In this document: piece after piece, positions 30,443-39,130 of the stretch | Numbering within the stretch: the first letter of the stretch is position 1 | Layout: every line of letters starts with the position of its first letter | Assembly (NCBI GenBank): GCA_902776645.1 | Contig: CACYQT010000005.1 | Coordinates: forward strand, 62,001 to 126,000 | Direction of reading: 5' to 3' | DNA: 64,000 bases | DNA from: an uncultured bacterium | GTDB lineage: Bacteria; Verrucomicrobiota; Lentisphaeria; Oligosphaerales; Oligosphaeraceae | Translations under genes and position numbers: made by a program | The notes under the pieces: model-generated | Told to the model about the DNA's origin: nothing | Database searches by the model: none | Seen by the model: the letters and a program-made list of their open reading frames with translations, nothing else

Positions 30443-31582
30443 ATGGAAATCAGACGCGGGCTACCATCGGATTACGACGTCATGCTGAACCATGTCGTCC
30501 AGAGCTTTAGGGAAAACAACCCTTGTCATTTGCGCTTTGAGCATTTGTTTCCGGATGTGATCAGCGCGTCGCCCGAAACGATGGGATACTGGCGGTTTGC
30601 GTTCATCGATGGCGAGATGGCGGCGGGCATTGAACTGATTCCACGTCAAATGAAGATCGGCGATGCGGAATTCACCAGCGGCGGCATCGGCAACGTCCAT
30701 TGCTGGCAGAAATTCCGCAAGTCCGGTTGTTTCAGCGCATTGCTGAACCGTATCATCGAAGACATGAACCAGGAGGGCTGGGGGCTTGGGCTGCTTGGAG
30801 GCGACCGCACACGATACGGTAATTACGGATGGGAACCGGCCGGCGTGGCGCGACGGATGAACCTGTCGTCGCATATTGTTCGTTTTGAGGACCTTGGCCC
30901 CGCGCCATCCGTGACGGCATTCCGCGACTACAGGGGCGATGACGAAGACGCGAAGAAGATGTGGCAGGCCCACATGGAGAAGAATGTGCGCTGCACACGG
31001 CCGACGCTTGAGAAGTTCAAATTGGCGTTGGCGCGTCCAGGTTCGGTGACCTACATCAATGAAACGGCGGAAGAGGGCTTCGCTTATGCGACTGTCCGTG
31101 GCGGCAACATCACGGAATACGCGGGAGCGACGGCCGCCGTGGAGCGCATCCTCCGCTATCTTCTGAAGAGTGGCGGATGGGGCGTTGAAGTGCCGCCAGT
31201 CTCCTGTTCAGGCCCGACGGAGGAGATGTTCCTCCGCTATGCGTCCGGCTACGGTATCAACACGACGGCCATGGTCCGCGTGAATTCCATGTGCCGTGTT
31301 CTGAACGACTATGCGCCGTGGATCCGCCGTCGTCTGGAGAACTGGACAGGCGAACGCATCATCGAATTGGAGGACGGCGAAAAGGTGTCGATTTTCCGCA
31401 AGGGCGAGGCGATGGTCATTTCCGAGACGAACCGCATCGCGAATGTGAAACTGACGCGACGCGAAGTGGCGCGGTTGTTCTTCGGGCCGTTCATGCCCGA
31501 TCTGGGCTGCCAGCAGGAGGACGACTTCTGGCGGCTGGCCTTCCCGCTGCCGTTGTTCTGGGCTGGACCGGACCATGTTTGA
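30443..31582 (+). CDS. GNAT-family N-acetyltransferase, Eis-like
   Basis: 379 residues. The N-terminal GNAT domain has the acetyl-CoA loop region GNVHCWQKFRKSGCFSALL (about residues 84-102) followed by GLLGGDRTRYGNYGWEPAG. A second degenerate GNAT-like half comes next, and the last 110 residues look like a sterol-carrier-protein-2-like domain. This three-part layout matches the Eis family, which acetylates amines such as aminoglycosides in some species; the substrate here is unknown. AGGAAAAG precedes the start. The GH38 gene follows after 18 bases, so they are probably co-transcribed. No signal peptide is seen. Confidence 0.75.
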   Translation: MEIRRGLPSDYDVMLNHVVQSFRENNPCHLRFEHLFPDVISASPETMGYWRFAFIDGEMAAGIELIPRQMKIGDAEFTSGGIGNVHCWQKFRKSGCFSALLNRIIEDMNQEGWGLGLLGGDRTRYGNYGWEPAGVARRMNLSSHIVRFEDLGPAPSVTAFRDYRGDDEDAKKMWQAHMEKNVRCTRPTLEKFKLALARPGSVTYINETAEEGFAYATVRGGNITEYAGATAAVERILRYLLKSGGWGVEVPPVSCSGPTEEMFLRYASGYGINTTAMVRVNSMCRVLNDYAPWIRRRLENWTGERIIELEDGEKVSIFRKGEAMVISETNRIANVKLTRREVARLFFGPFMPDLGCQQEDDFWRLAFPLPLFWAGPDHV

Positions 31583-31600
31583 GCGTTTGCAACTTGCATC

Positions 31601-34486
31601 ATGACAACTCTTTCCATCCGTCCCGTTTCCATTCTCACGCATGATGGCCGCCAATGGCTGGACATCCATGGGGAGGCGCCTTGTGTCATTCATGGTCGTC
31701 TGCGCGCCATCCGGTTGCCGGATCAGACAGTACTGGATGAGACGCCGGTCGCATTGGATTCCGGCCGCTTCCACCAGCGGGCCTTTATGCGTGCCCCGAC
31801 GGAAGACATCGCGCATGTCCGTTGGGAGTTTTTGGATGCCAAAGGAAATCATCTGTGGCATGATGAAGGCGCATGGCCCAAGCCGCGCCATTGGACCATC
31901 CATATCGTGATTTCATCTCATACCGATATCGGCCTCCACAATTCGCAGTACATCCAGCGGTACAATGCCTCCCGTTTCATTGACGAAGCCGCCAGACTCT
32001 GCGATAAAACAGCGGCAAAAGACGAAGCCGTCCGTTACTGCTATTGCATGGAAGGCGATTGGTTCTGGGAGAACTACGGCATGGATCGCGGCAAGGAGGC
32101 CGCGCAACGGATTGTGCGGGACTACATCGACAAGGGGCTGATGGGCGTCTTCGCCGGACATAGTGGAAATGTATTCCAGACATTTGGGCAAGAGGAACTT
32201 CGGCGGATTGCCACAATTCGCGAAAAGCTCTCCCGTGAATGGGGCATTCATTGCTCCACCATGACGATGATCGACATGAACGGCATGCCATGGGCGATGG
32301 TCAAGCCGTTTGCCGAAGCCGGCTACCGCAACATTCTCTTTGCGCCGAACCATTGGAATCCGCTTCCTTCGACCGTCTGGCTGCGCGATGGCAATGTCGG
32401 TGCCTTTGAATGGAATCCGGAGGCCTCCGGCGGCGGAGCAAGAATCGACATGCGGCTCGGTTCCGCCTTGCCGCGCGTTTTCTGGTGGGAGGATCCGGAA
32501 GGGAAAAAACGTCTGTTAGTCTCTTCTGGAGGAAATTACAATCACGGCGGCTGGATTTTCGGATTGGAGCATCAATGGGCCGGCGCTTCGCATATTCTCT
32601 CATGCATGACCTGCGCCATGGCGGCGAACCTGCCTGAATTGGAAGCGGCCGTTCCATACGACACGTGGATTGTTCCAAACTATGGCGATGACGAGGAGCC
32701 AAACAGCATGCTCATCACGCAGCTGGATGTCTGGAACAAGGCGTATGCGTGGCCGCGTTTTCAGACGGTCGGCGATCCGGACGCTCCGTTCGAAGAGCTG
32801 CGGAGTCGTTGGGGCGACCGTATTCCCGTCGTGCGGGGCGACATAACAGGCGGATGGTGGCAGCTCGCCGTCAGCGCGGCGGATGTGCTGTCGCGCAAAT
32901 TCGAAGCGGACCGACGGTTGCCGGAGGCGGAATCACTTTGCCGTCTGGCAGTTGCGAAGCAGCGGGAGTTCATGTATCCGGCCGAAGCGTTCGAACGCGC
33001 ATGGGATGCGCTGATCTGCAACGATGAACATTCCTACGGCTGCAGCGGCTATCAGGGGAGGCGTGTCTTCGAAACATGGCTGCAGCATTACGCATGGATC
33101 GGCAGGGCGCTCAATACCGCGAAAAAACAAGCGGAACGTGCATTGTCCGTCCTATCCGCAGATGGTGCTGCAAGCGATCTATTCATCTTCAATGCAACGC
33201 CTTATCCTCGAACAGAACTCGCTGAGCTGCCTGATGGCGGCGCCATGTTGGTTGAAAATCTTCCACCGTTCTCCGGACGGCATGTCCATCGGGCGGATTT
33301 CAAGCCAGTGAGTGCGGTGGCATCCATTCAGAGCGATCCTCCCATGCTCGACACGGCGTATTTCCGTGTCAAGTTCGCGGCGGGCGGTGGAATCGCCTCG
33401 CTCTTCGACAAGACGCTCAATCGTGAACTGCTTGACACGTCGTCTTCATGGGGCGCGGGAACGCTTGTCTATACAAAAGATAATCATGTGAGTTTCTCCA
33501 CGCCGCCGCAGGCCAGTTTCACGGTGACGCATGGGGCATTTGGGGGGCGTGTGACCGCCCAGACCGTCTGGCCTGAAAATGGCGCGGCTGTGATGCAGGA
33601 ATACTTCTTCCCCAACCATGCGAAACGCGTTGAATTCGATCTTCGGCTTGACCATGTCCGCGACATGGTGAACGCCAACCGCTACCATCGTTTCCTCTAC
33701 GCCGCGTTTCCTGTGAATGTGCCACAGTGCCGCCGTTATGTTCAGGCAAACGGCTGTACGATGGAATATGCGCAGGATGTGACAGGGCATGGCACCGACA
33801 CCTACATGGCCGCACGTGATTGGGCCTGTGCGGAAAACGACTCATGGGGCGTCGCTCTCGCCATGAGGGACAGCCAGTTGATTGAATTCGACCACATTCA
33901 TCCGGACAAGACAGATGTCGGTGACGCAGGGGAGGGCTCCGCCATGTTTGCCTATCTCGCCAATGACTGGTTGCAGATGCATGTGGCAGGCGGCTCTCAT
34001 CTGAATTTCCGTTTCCGTTTCGCATTGCTGCCATATGCGGGAAGCCATCAGGAGGCCAATATTGAAGCCGTGACGATGTGCTTCAATTCGCCGCTCTATC
34101 TCTTTGATAGGCACAATCATCAAGAGATGGAGGAGCCACATGCGGCATTCGCTCCCGCCTATACGGGACTGATCGATGCCCCATGTGCCATTCATGGTGA
34201 AAAGGACGGGCAGCTCTACGTGCTGTGGGGCAAAAGTCCGCTGCCGAATCTTCACCACTATGAAATCCATTGCTCTACGGAGGCTGGTTTCACGCCATCG
34301 TCCGCCACGTTGGACGCCACGGTGGAGCCTGGCGAATACTGCGTCGAACGCTTTGAAGAACTTGGACTGGACGCCCATGTCTGTTATTACCATCGCATTC
34401 GCGCCGTGGATGTCAATGGAATGGCGGGCCCATTCTCCGGCGAGTTCTCCGCGTGGACGCGTGAGCCGCTCCCGCAAAAATCATGA
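31601..34486 (+). CDS. Glycoside hydrolase family 38 (alpha-mannosidase-like)
   Basis: 961 residues, cytoplasmic by lack of a signal peptide. The GH38 N-terminal catalytic domain shows SSHTDIGLHN (metal ligands His107 and Asp109), the probable nucleophile Asp225 in MIDMNGMPW, and HNDEHSYG-like metal binding in CNDEHSYGCSGYQ. The C-terminal beta-sandwich typical of GH38 covers about residues 540-880, and a fibronectin-like module ends the protein. The canonical HxDxGW signature is altered (SHTDIGL), so linkage specificity cannot be assumed. It is co-directional with the GNAT gene upstream, and its stop overlaps a small open frame downstream. Confidence 0.85.
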   Translation: MTTLSIRPVSILTHDGRQWLDIHGEAPCVIHGRLRAIRLPDQTVLDETPVALDSGRFHQRAFMRAPTEDIAHVRWEFLDAKGNHLWHDEGAWPKPRHWTIHIVISSHTDIGLHNSQYIQRYNASRFIDEAARLCDKTAAKDEAVRYCYCMEGDWFWENYGMDRGKEAAQRIVRDYIDKGLMGVFAGHSGNVFQTFGQEELRRIATIREKLSREWGIHCSTMTMIDMNGMPWAMVKPFAEAGYRNILFAPNHWNPLPSTVWLRDGNVGAFEWNPEASGGGARIDMRLGSALPRVFWWEDPEGKKRLLVSSGGNYNHGGWIFGLEHQWAGASHILSCMTCAMAANLPELEAAVPYDTWIVPNYGDDEEPNSMLITQLDVWNKAYAWPRFQTVGDPDAPFEELRSRWGDRIPVVRGDITGGWWQLAVSAADVLSRKFEADRRLPEAESLCRLAVAKQREFMYPAEAFERAWDALICNDEHSYGCSGYQGRRVFETWLQHYAWIGRALNTAKKQAERALSVLSADGAASDLFIFNATPYPRTELAELPDGGAMLVENLPPFSGRHVHRADFKPVSAVASIQSDPPMLDTAYFRVKFAAGGGIASLFDKTLNRELLDTSSSWGAGTLVYTKDNHVSFSTPPQASFTVTHGAFGGRVTAQTVWPENGAAVMQEYFFPNHAKRVEFDLRLDHVRDMVNANRYHRFLYAAFPVNVPQCRRYVQANGCTMEYAQDVTGHGTDTYMAARDWACAENDSWGVALAMRDSQLIEFDHIHPDKTDVGDAGEGSAMFAYLANDWLQMHVAGGSHLNFRFRFALLPYAGSHQEANIEAVTMCFNSPLYLFDRHNHQEMEEPHAAFAPAYTGLIDAPCAIHGEKDGQLYVLWGKSPLPNLHHYEIHCSTEAGFTPSSATLDATVEPGEYCVERFEELGLDAHVCYYHRIRAVDVNGMAGPFSGEFSAWTREPLPQKS

Positions 34487-34527
34487 TGGACTATTTGCGC
34501 GTAATGAATCACCTAACAGGACAAATC

Positions 34528-34689
34528 ATGATGACCAAACATAGTGTTTCCCTGGCGGACAGGCCCGCTGCCGTGCAGACCACGCGTTTTCTGGCGGAAC
34601 TCAAGAAGTCGGATTTGTCAAAACTCGATTTGGACGATGTCCGCAAGCAGATGATTGATCATATCCTGAAACTGCTTGGAAACAAATAG
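34528..34689 (+). CDS. Small hypothetical protein
   Basis: About 53 residues from ATG 34528 (MMTKHSVSLADRP), or 68 residues if ATG 34483, overlapping the GH38 stop, is used. AGGACA lies shortly before ATG 34528. The product is charged with a predicted C-terminal helix (SKLDLDDVRKQMIDHILKLL), without membrane segment or cysteine. I do not recognise it. It ends one base before the next frame, suggesting that the two small genes belong together. Confidence 0.4.
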   Translation: MMTKHSVSLADRPAAVQTTRFLAELKKSDLSKLDLDDVRKQMIDHILKLLGNK

Positions 34690-35043
34690 TTGAAGCAACA
34701 AATGGTCGATACGGGAATTGACGGAATGAATAATGTTTTTCAAAAACTATGGCATGGATATATGTATCGCCCATGGTTTTCATTTTTCATTTTCTTGATT
34801 CTCTTGGTTGTTATGGGTGCGACTGCGTTGGGGAGCAATTCAGAACGGAATGATCCATTCGGCAACATGTTCTGTGTAATGGCATTAGTGCAGATCCTAA
34901 ACATCTTGTTAATGGGAGTTGTTGGACTTATACATGCATGTCGCAAAAGATTGCGACTGATGATTGGGTATTGGGTGGAGGCGTTTATTTTGTTTGTGGT
35001 ACTTATGTTTTTTCTGGTCGGTTTTTCGTTTGTATTCCGTTAG
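34690..35043 (+). CDS. Small hypothetical membrane protein
   Basis: 117 residues from TTG 34690; ATG 34702 or 34726 are alternative starts, the last giving MNNVFQKLWHG. Three strongly hydrophobic segments (about residues 30-47, 62-84 and 92-115) with few charged residues suggest an integral membrane protein with three spans. The base composition is clearly more AT-rich than the flanking genes, as is the 130-base gap after it, which hints at foreign origin or a relaxed region. I do not recognise the family. Confidence 0.5.
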   Translation: MKQQMVDTGIDGMNNVFQKLWHGYMYRPWFSFFIFLILLVVMGATALGSNSERNDPFGNMFCVMALVQILNILLMGVVGLIHACRKRLRLMIGYWVEAFILFVVLMFFLVGFSFVFR

Positions 35044-35090
35044 AAAGTATATATGAATGAAGAAAAATACAAAACAATAAAGTGTGTCTT

Positions 35091-35136
35091 ATTGTACAAT
35101 TTCATGTTGATATTAAAATAGTAAAGATTGAATAAT
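35091..35136 (+). promoter_or_regulatory. AT-rich upstream region of the DUF4838 gene
   Basis: Contains the perfect 10-base palindrome ATTGTACAAT (35091-35100) and a promoter-like TTGATA (35107-35112) with AATAAT 18 bases later. A regulator site plus promoter is possible but weakly supported. Confidence 0.25.
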
Positions 35137-35175
35137 TCATAGAATAGATAAAAAGTAAAACTGAAAGTAACACCT

Positions 35176-37592
35176 ATGCAACATCAACTATCACGTTTTT
35201 TGACATCAGTCGCCGTTGTTTCCCTTTCGCTTGCCGCCAAGGCGGAGCCTAAAATCACGATTGCCCAAGACGGCAAGAGCGACTATTGCATCCGTTTTGA
35301 CAAGGATGACAAAGATCCGCGTTTTGTAGCCGCCATCAAGGATTTAGGGGATTTTCTGCATGAAATCACTGGCGCGACAATACCGTTCGATGATCAGACG
35401 GCTGCGCATAAAATCATCGTCGGCGAGCGTGCGCCAGGTGATGACAAGCCGTTTTCCGGTGTCCGTGAACGGCGCATTAAAAGCGTCGGAAATGACATCT
35501 ATCTCTATGGAGACGGGCAGTTTGGCACCATCGGCGCGATATATGATTTTCTGGAGAAATTCTGCGGATGCCGTTGGTTCGGCCCATGGGATGGTGATAA
35601 ATTTGTGCCGAAGAATGCGAATTTAACGCTGAATCCCATTGACTACAGCCACGCCCCGAGCTTCCGCAGCCTTGAATTAGGCTCCTCCTGGGCGTTGGCG
35701 AAAGTGCATCCGGGCGTTGCGGATTACATGCGGCGCAATCGTTGTTTTCTGCAGCCGGACTACAGAGGCCCCACTCCGTCATTGGATGGATGGAAATACA
35801 TCGGGCCGACGACGCATGGCCTTTCCGCCTATTTCCCGCCTGGCGGCCATAAACCCGGCAGTTTTGAGAATCAATGGGCCGGTCCGCATGTGGCGTTGGC
35901 TGATAAGGCGTACTTCAAGGATCATCCAGAGTATTTTACCATGGACAAGAACGGCAAGCGTGTGCCGAACCGCCAGCCCTGTTTCAGCCATCCGGATGTC
36001 CGTCGCATCTTGACGGAAAATATTGAAACAGTCTTGAAATATGAAAAATACAATGTCGATGAATATGCCATCTTGGATCTTTCCTTCAACGACAGAAGCG
36101 GCGGCTTTTGCGAATGCCCCGGTTGTAAAGCACTGGAGGAGAAATACCAAAGCCCCGGTGGCCCGTACTACGATTATTTGATCGAACTTGGCAACAAATT
36201 CATCGCCAAATATCCGAAACTTGTCATCCGCATGATCGCCTATCAGCCGTCCATGACCGGTGTGCCGCCGAAAGAAGGCTTCCGTTTTCCTGCGAACATC
36301 AGCGTCATCGTCGCCCCGTTGGTGCAGGATTTCTCAAAGCCGCTGTCGCATCCATATAATACAAGTTTCCGTAAGGAATTCACGGAATGGGGGCATATCG
36401 CCGACAACATGTGGTGGTGGAGCTATCCGGTTCTCTATCCGCACGGAATTCGCGCATATGCTCTGTTCCCAGGTGTTTACCGCAATGCGGAGAACATCAG
36501 ATTCGCATACAGCGTCGGAACTCGCTATATCATCAGCGAAATGGGCGGCAGCGTGATCCACAACTGCGCCTTCAAGCAACTCAATGATTATCTGGAAGTG
36601 AGACTTGCCGACGATGTGAATGATTCCGTCGATCGGATTGTCCAGGAATACTGCGACTATTGCTATGGAGCCGCTTCCGACCTCATGGTCAAATACTTGC
36701 GTGAAACCCATGCCGAGTCCGTGAAAGATCCGAATTATTTCATCTATTATGATGACCCACGGTCGATGCGCAGTCTTCATTCTCCTGCAAATCTTCTGCG
36801 TTGGCAAGGCTATTTCAATGAAATGGAACGGCTTATTGGAAATGATACATATAGATTACTACAGCTTGGTCGGGCGCGCATCAATCTTGATGCGCTGACA
36901 TTGTTGCAATGGAGTCGGATCCGCGAGGAACGTCCAGAGTTTGCGACATTGGAAAATCTTGAAGCGACCAATAAGCGTTATGCAGCCGAAGTCGAGGCCG
37001 ACAGTGAGAACGTGTGGGGCAGTCAATTCCATGATAAATATGCTCAGGGGTGGGAAAAGCGCCTCTTCATCGGAACTGGTCTTGCGGCGTTCTGCGGCGA
37101 ACGCAAAGTCGCTCCGATTCCGGAGGAACTTGTGCAAAAGTATGGAAAGGAAAATGTCACTCCCATTCGTCTTGATGCGCGGACGGGCGCTCCCAAACGT
37201 CTGGACGAACCGGACGCGGCCAGCGGCGTCGCCGTGGAAGTGCAGATCGTCGATGCCCAATTCGGTTATATGCCGTGCATTATGCAAAAGATGCCGGATG
37301 GTTCATTCAAGCGGAACATCCCGTCGTTCATACCGTTCAAATCAAGCCCATTGGTCAAGACGAACCTTCCTGTTTTCAAAGCCGCGAATGGATACAAACC
37401 ATATTTCATCGACACGATCAAATTGGGGGCGGCGCACACGGTGGTCGTGAGCGGTATTGATACGAAGGTGCAGTTCTACATCGCCGCTGCGTTTGATCCA
37501 GACCATCCGGACCAGCAATACGACCTGTATATTTCTGTCAAATTCCTTGAAGATGACAGAGTTTTGATTGACAGGATGTACGTTTGTAAAAT

Positions 37593-37602
<10 letters not shown>
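35176..37602 (+). CDS. Secreted DUF4838 protein (alpha-glucuronidase-like fold)
   Basis: 808 residues. A signal peptide (about residues 1-24, ending SLAAKAEP) is followed by a region like the N-terminal domain of alpha-glucuronidases, with the GxIGAIYDFLEKFCGCRWFG string near residue 118. The DUF4838 barrel comes next, with FNDRSGGFCECPGC and a WGHIADNMWWWSYP motif. A C-terminal beta domain ends the protein. Such proteins are common in polysaccharide-degrading PVC and Bacteroidota bacteria; the exact substrate is unknown. The last two codons and the TAG stop fall inside a 7-bp tandem repeat, so the C-terminus is set by the repeat. Confidence 0.8.
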
Positions 37603-37753
<151 letters not shown>

Positions 37754-37772
37754 TAATTTATTGGAGTTTTAT

Positions 37773-39062
37773 ATGGGCAAATACGGCAAAGGCGATACAA
37801 GCTGGTTTACGCATGACCGCTTCGGCATGTTCATCGTCTGGGGGCTTTATTCCATGGCGGCGCGCCATGAATGGGTCCGCAATTTCGAGCAGATGTCCGA
37901 CGATGAATACCAGAAATATTTCGACCTGTTCAATCCGGATATGTTCAATCCAAAGGAATGGGCCAAGGCCGCCAAGGCGGCCGGCATGACGTATTTCGTC
38001 ATCACGACGAAGCACCATGAGGGCTTCTGCCTGTGGGATAGCAAATGGACGGACTACAAGGCCCCCAACACGCCGATTGGCAAAGACTTGCTACGGGAAG
38101 TCGTGGACGCGTTCCGCGCGGAGGGCCTCCATGTCGGTTTCTACTATTCGCTGATCGACTGGCATCATCCGGACTTCACGCTGGATCGCGTCCATCCCAT
38201 GCGCAACCGCGCGAAGCCGGAGGAGTTCAACAAAGGCCGCAACATGAAGCGATATGCCAAATACATTCGCGACCAAGTGACGGAGCTGCTGACGAACTAT
38301 GGCAAAGTCGATATCATCTGGTTCGATTTCAGCTATCCGGGCGAAAATGGCAAAGGACGCGACGACTGGGAGTCCGAGAAACTCGTGAAACTCGTCCGCA
38401 AGCTTCAGCCAGATATCATGATCAATAATCGCCTTGATCTTCCTGGTGCGGAGGATTTTGTGACGCCGGAACAGTATACTCCCGACAAGGGGATGACCGA
38501 TAAATACGGCAATCCCGTTGTCTGGGAGGCGTGCCATACGTTTTCCGGTTCATGGGGCTACCATCGCGATGAAGCGTCATGGAAATCGACGAAAATGTGC
38601 GTCGAGATGCTGATCAACCATGTGTCGCGCGGCGGCAACCTGCTGATGAATGTCGGCCCGACATCCCGCGGCTACATCGACCAGCGGGCGATGGATTGTC
38701 TGGATGCATACGCTTTCTGGATGAAATACAATGCGCGGTCCATTTACGGCTGCGGACAGGCCCCCGCGGAATTCGTCGCGCCGAGCGACTGTCGCTACAC
38801 GTACAATGCGGAGACGAAGCGTCTTTATCTGCATTTCTTCAGCTGGCCGTTCAAACATATCCATCTGCCCGGATTGGCGGACAAAGTGAAATATGCGCAG
38901 CTGCTCTGCGACGGCAGCGAAATCAAATTCCGCACAAGCGGCAGCGCCGTTCACACGGCGCTGAACAGCATATCGCCAGAGAACGCGTTGACGTTGGAAC
39001 TGCCCGTCGTCTTGCCGCAGTCCGCCGGCGAAGTGCCTGTGATTGAACTGTTCCTAAAATAA
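37773..39062 (+). CDS. Alpha-L-fucosidase (GH29)
   Basis: 429 residues without a signal peptide, so probably intracellular. The GH29 barrel shows WFTHDRFGMFIVWGLYSM, TKHHEGFCLWDSKWTDY and the nucleophile Asp185 in WFDFSYP, followed by GNLLMNVGPTSRGYID. A short beta domain ends the protein. GGAG lies 7 bases before ATG 37773, which is preferred to the in-frame TTG 37761. It would release alpha-linked fucose from oligosaccharides. It is separated from the upstream gene by the 7-bp repeat and converges on the GH32 gene. Confidence 0.9.
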   Translation: MGKYGKGDTSWFTHDRFGMFIVWGLYSMAARHEWVRNFEQMSDDEYQKYFDLFNPDMFNPKEWAKAAKAAGMTYFVITTKHHEGFCLWDSKWTDYKAPNTPIGKDLLREVVDAFRAEGLHVGFYYSLIDWHHPDFTLDRVHPMRNRAKPEEFNKGRNMKRYAKYIRDQVTELLTNYGKVDIIWFDFSYPGENGKGRDDWESEKLVKLVRKLQPDIMINNRLDLPGAEDFVTPEQYTPDKGMTDKYGNPVVWEACHTFSGSWGYHRDEASWKSTKMCVEMLINHVSRGGNLLMNVGPTSRGYIDQRAMDCLDAYAFWMKYNARSIYGCGQAPAEFVAPSDCRYTYNAETKRLYLHFFSWPFKHIHLPGLADKVKYAQLLCDGSEIKFRTSGSAVHTALNSISPENALTLELPVVLPQSAGEVPVIELFLK

Positions 39063-39086
39063 GTCGTCCATTTCCATGTGATAATC

Positions 39087-39130
39087 ATGAACCACGAGCA
39101 TGCTTGCCTGCGGCGGTGCTCATGGTTCAT
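39087..39130. terminator. Hairpin between converging GH29 and GH32 genes
   Basis: Arms ATGAACCACGAGCA and TGCTCATGGTTCAT (one mismatch pair). It overlaps the last codons of the GH32 gene and could end transcription from both sides, though no T-run is present. Confidence 0.5.
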
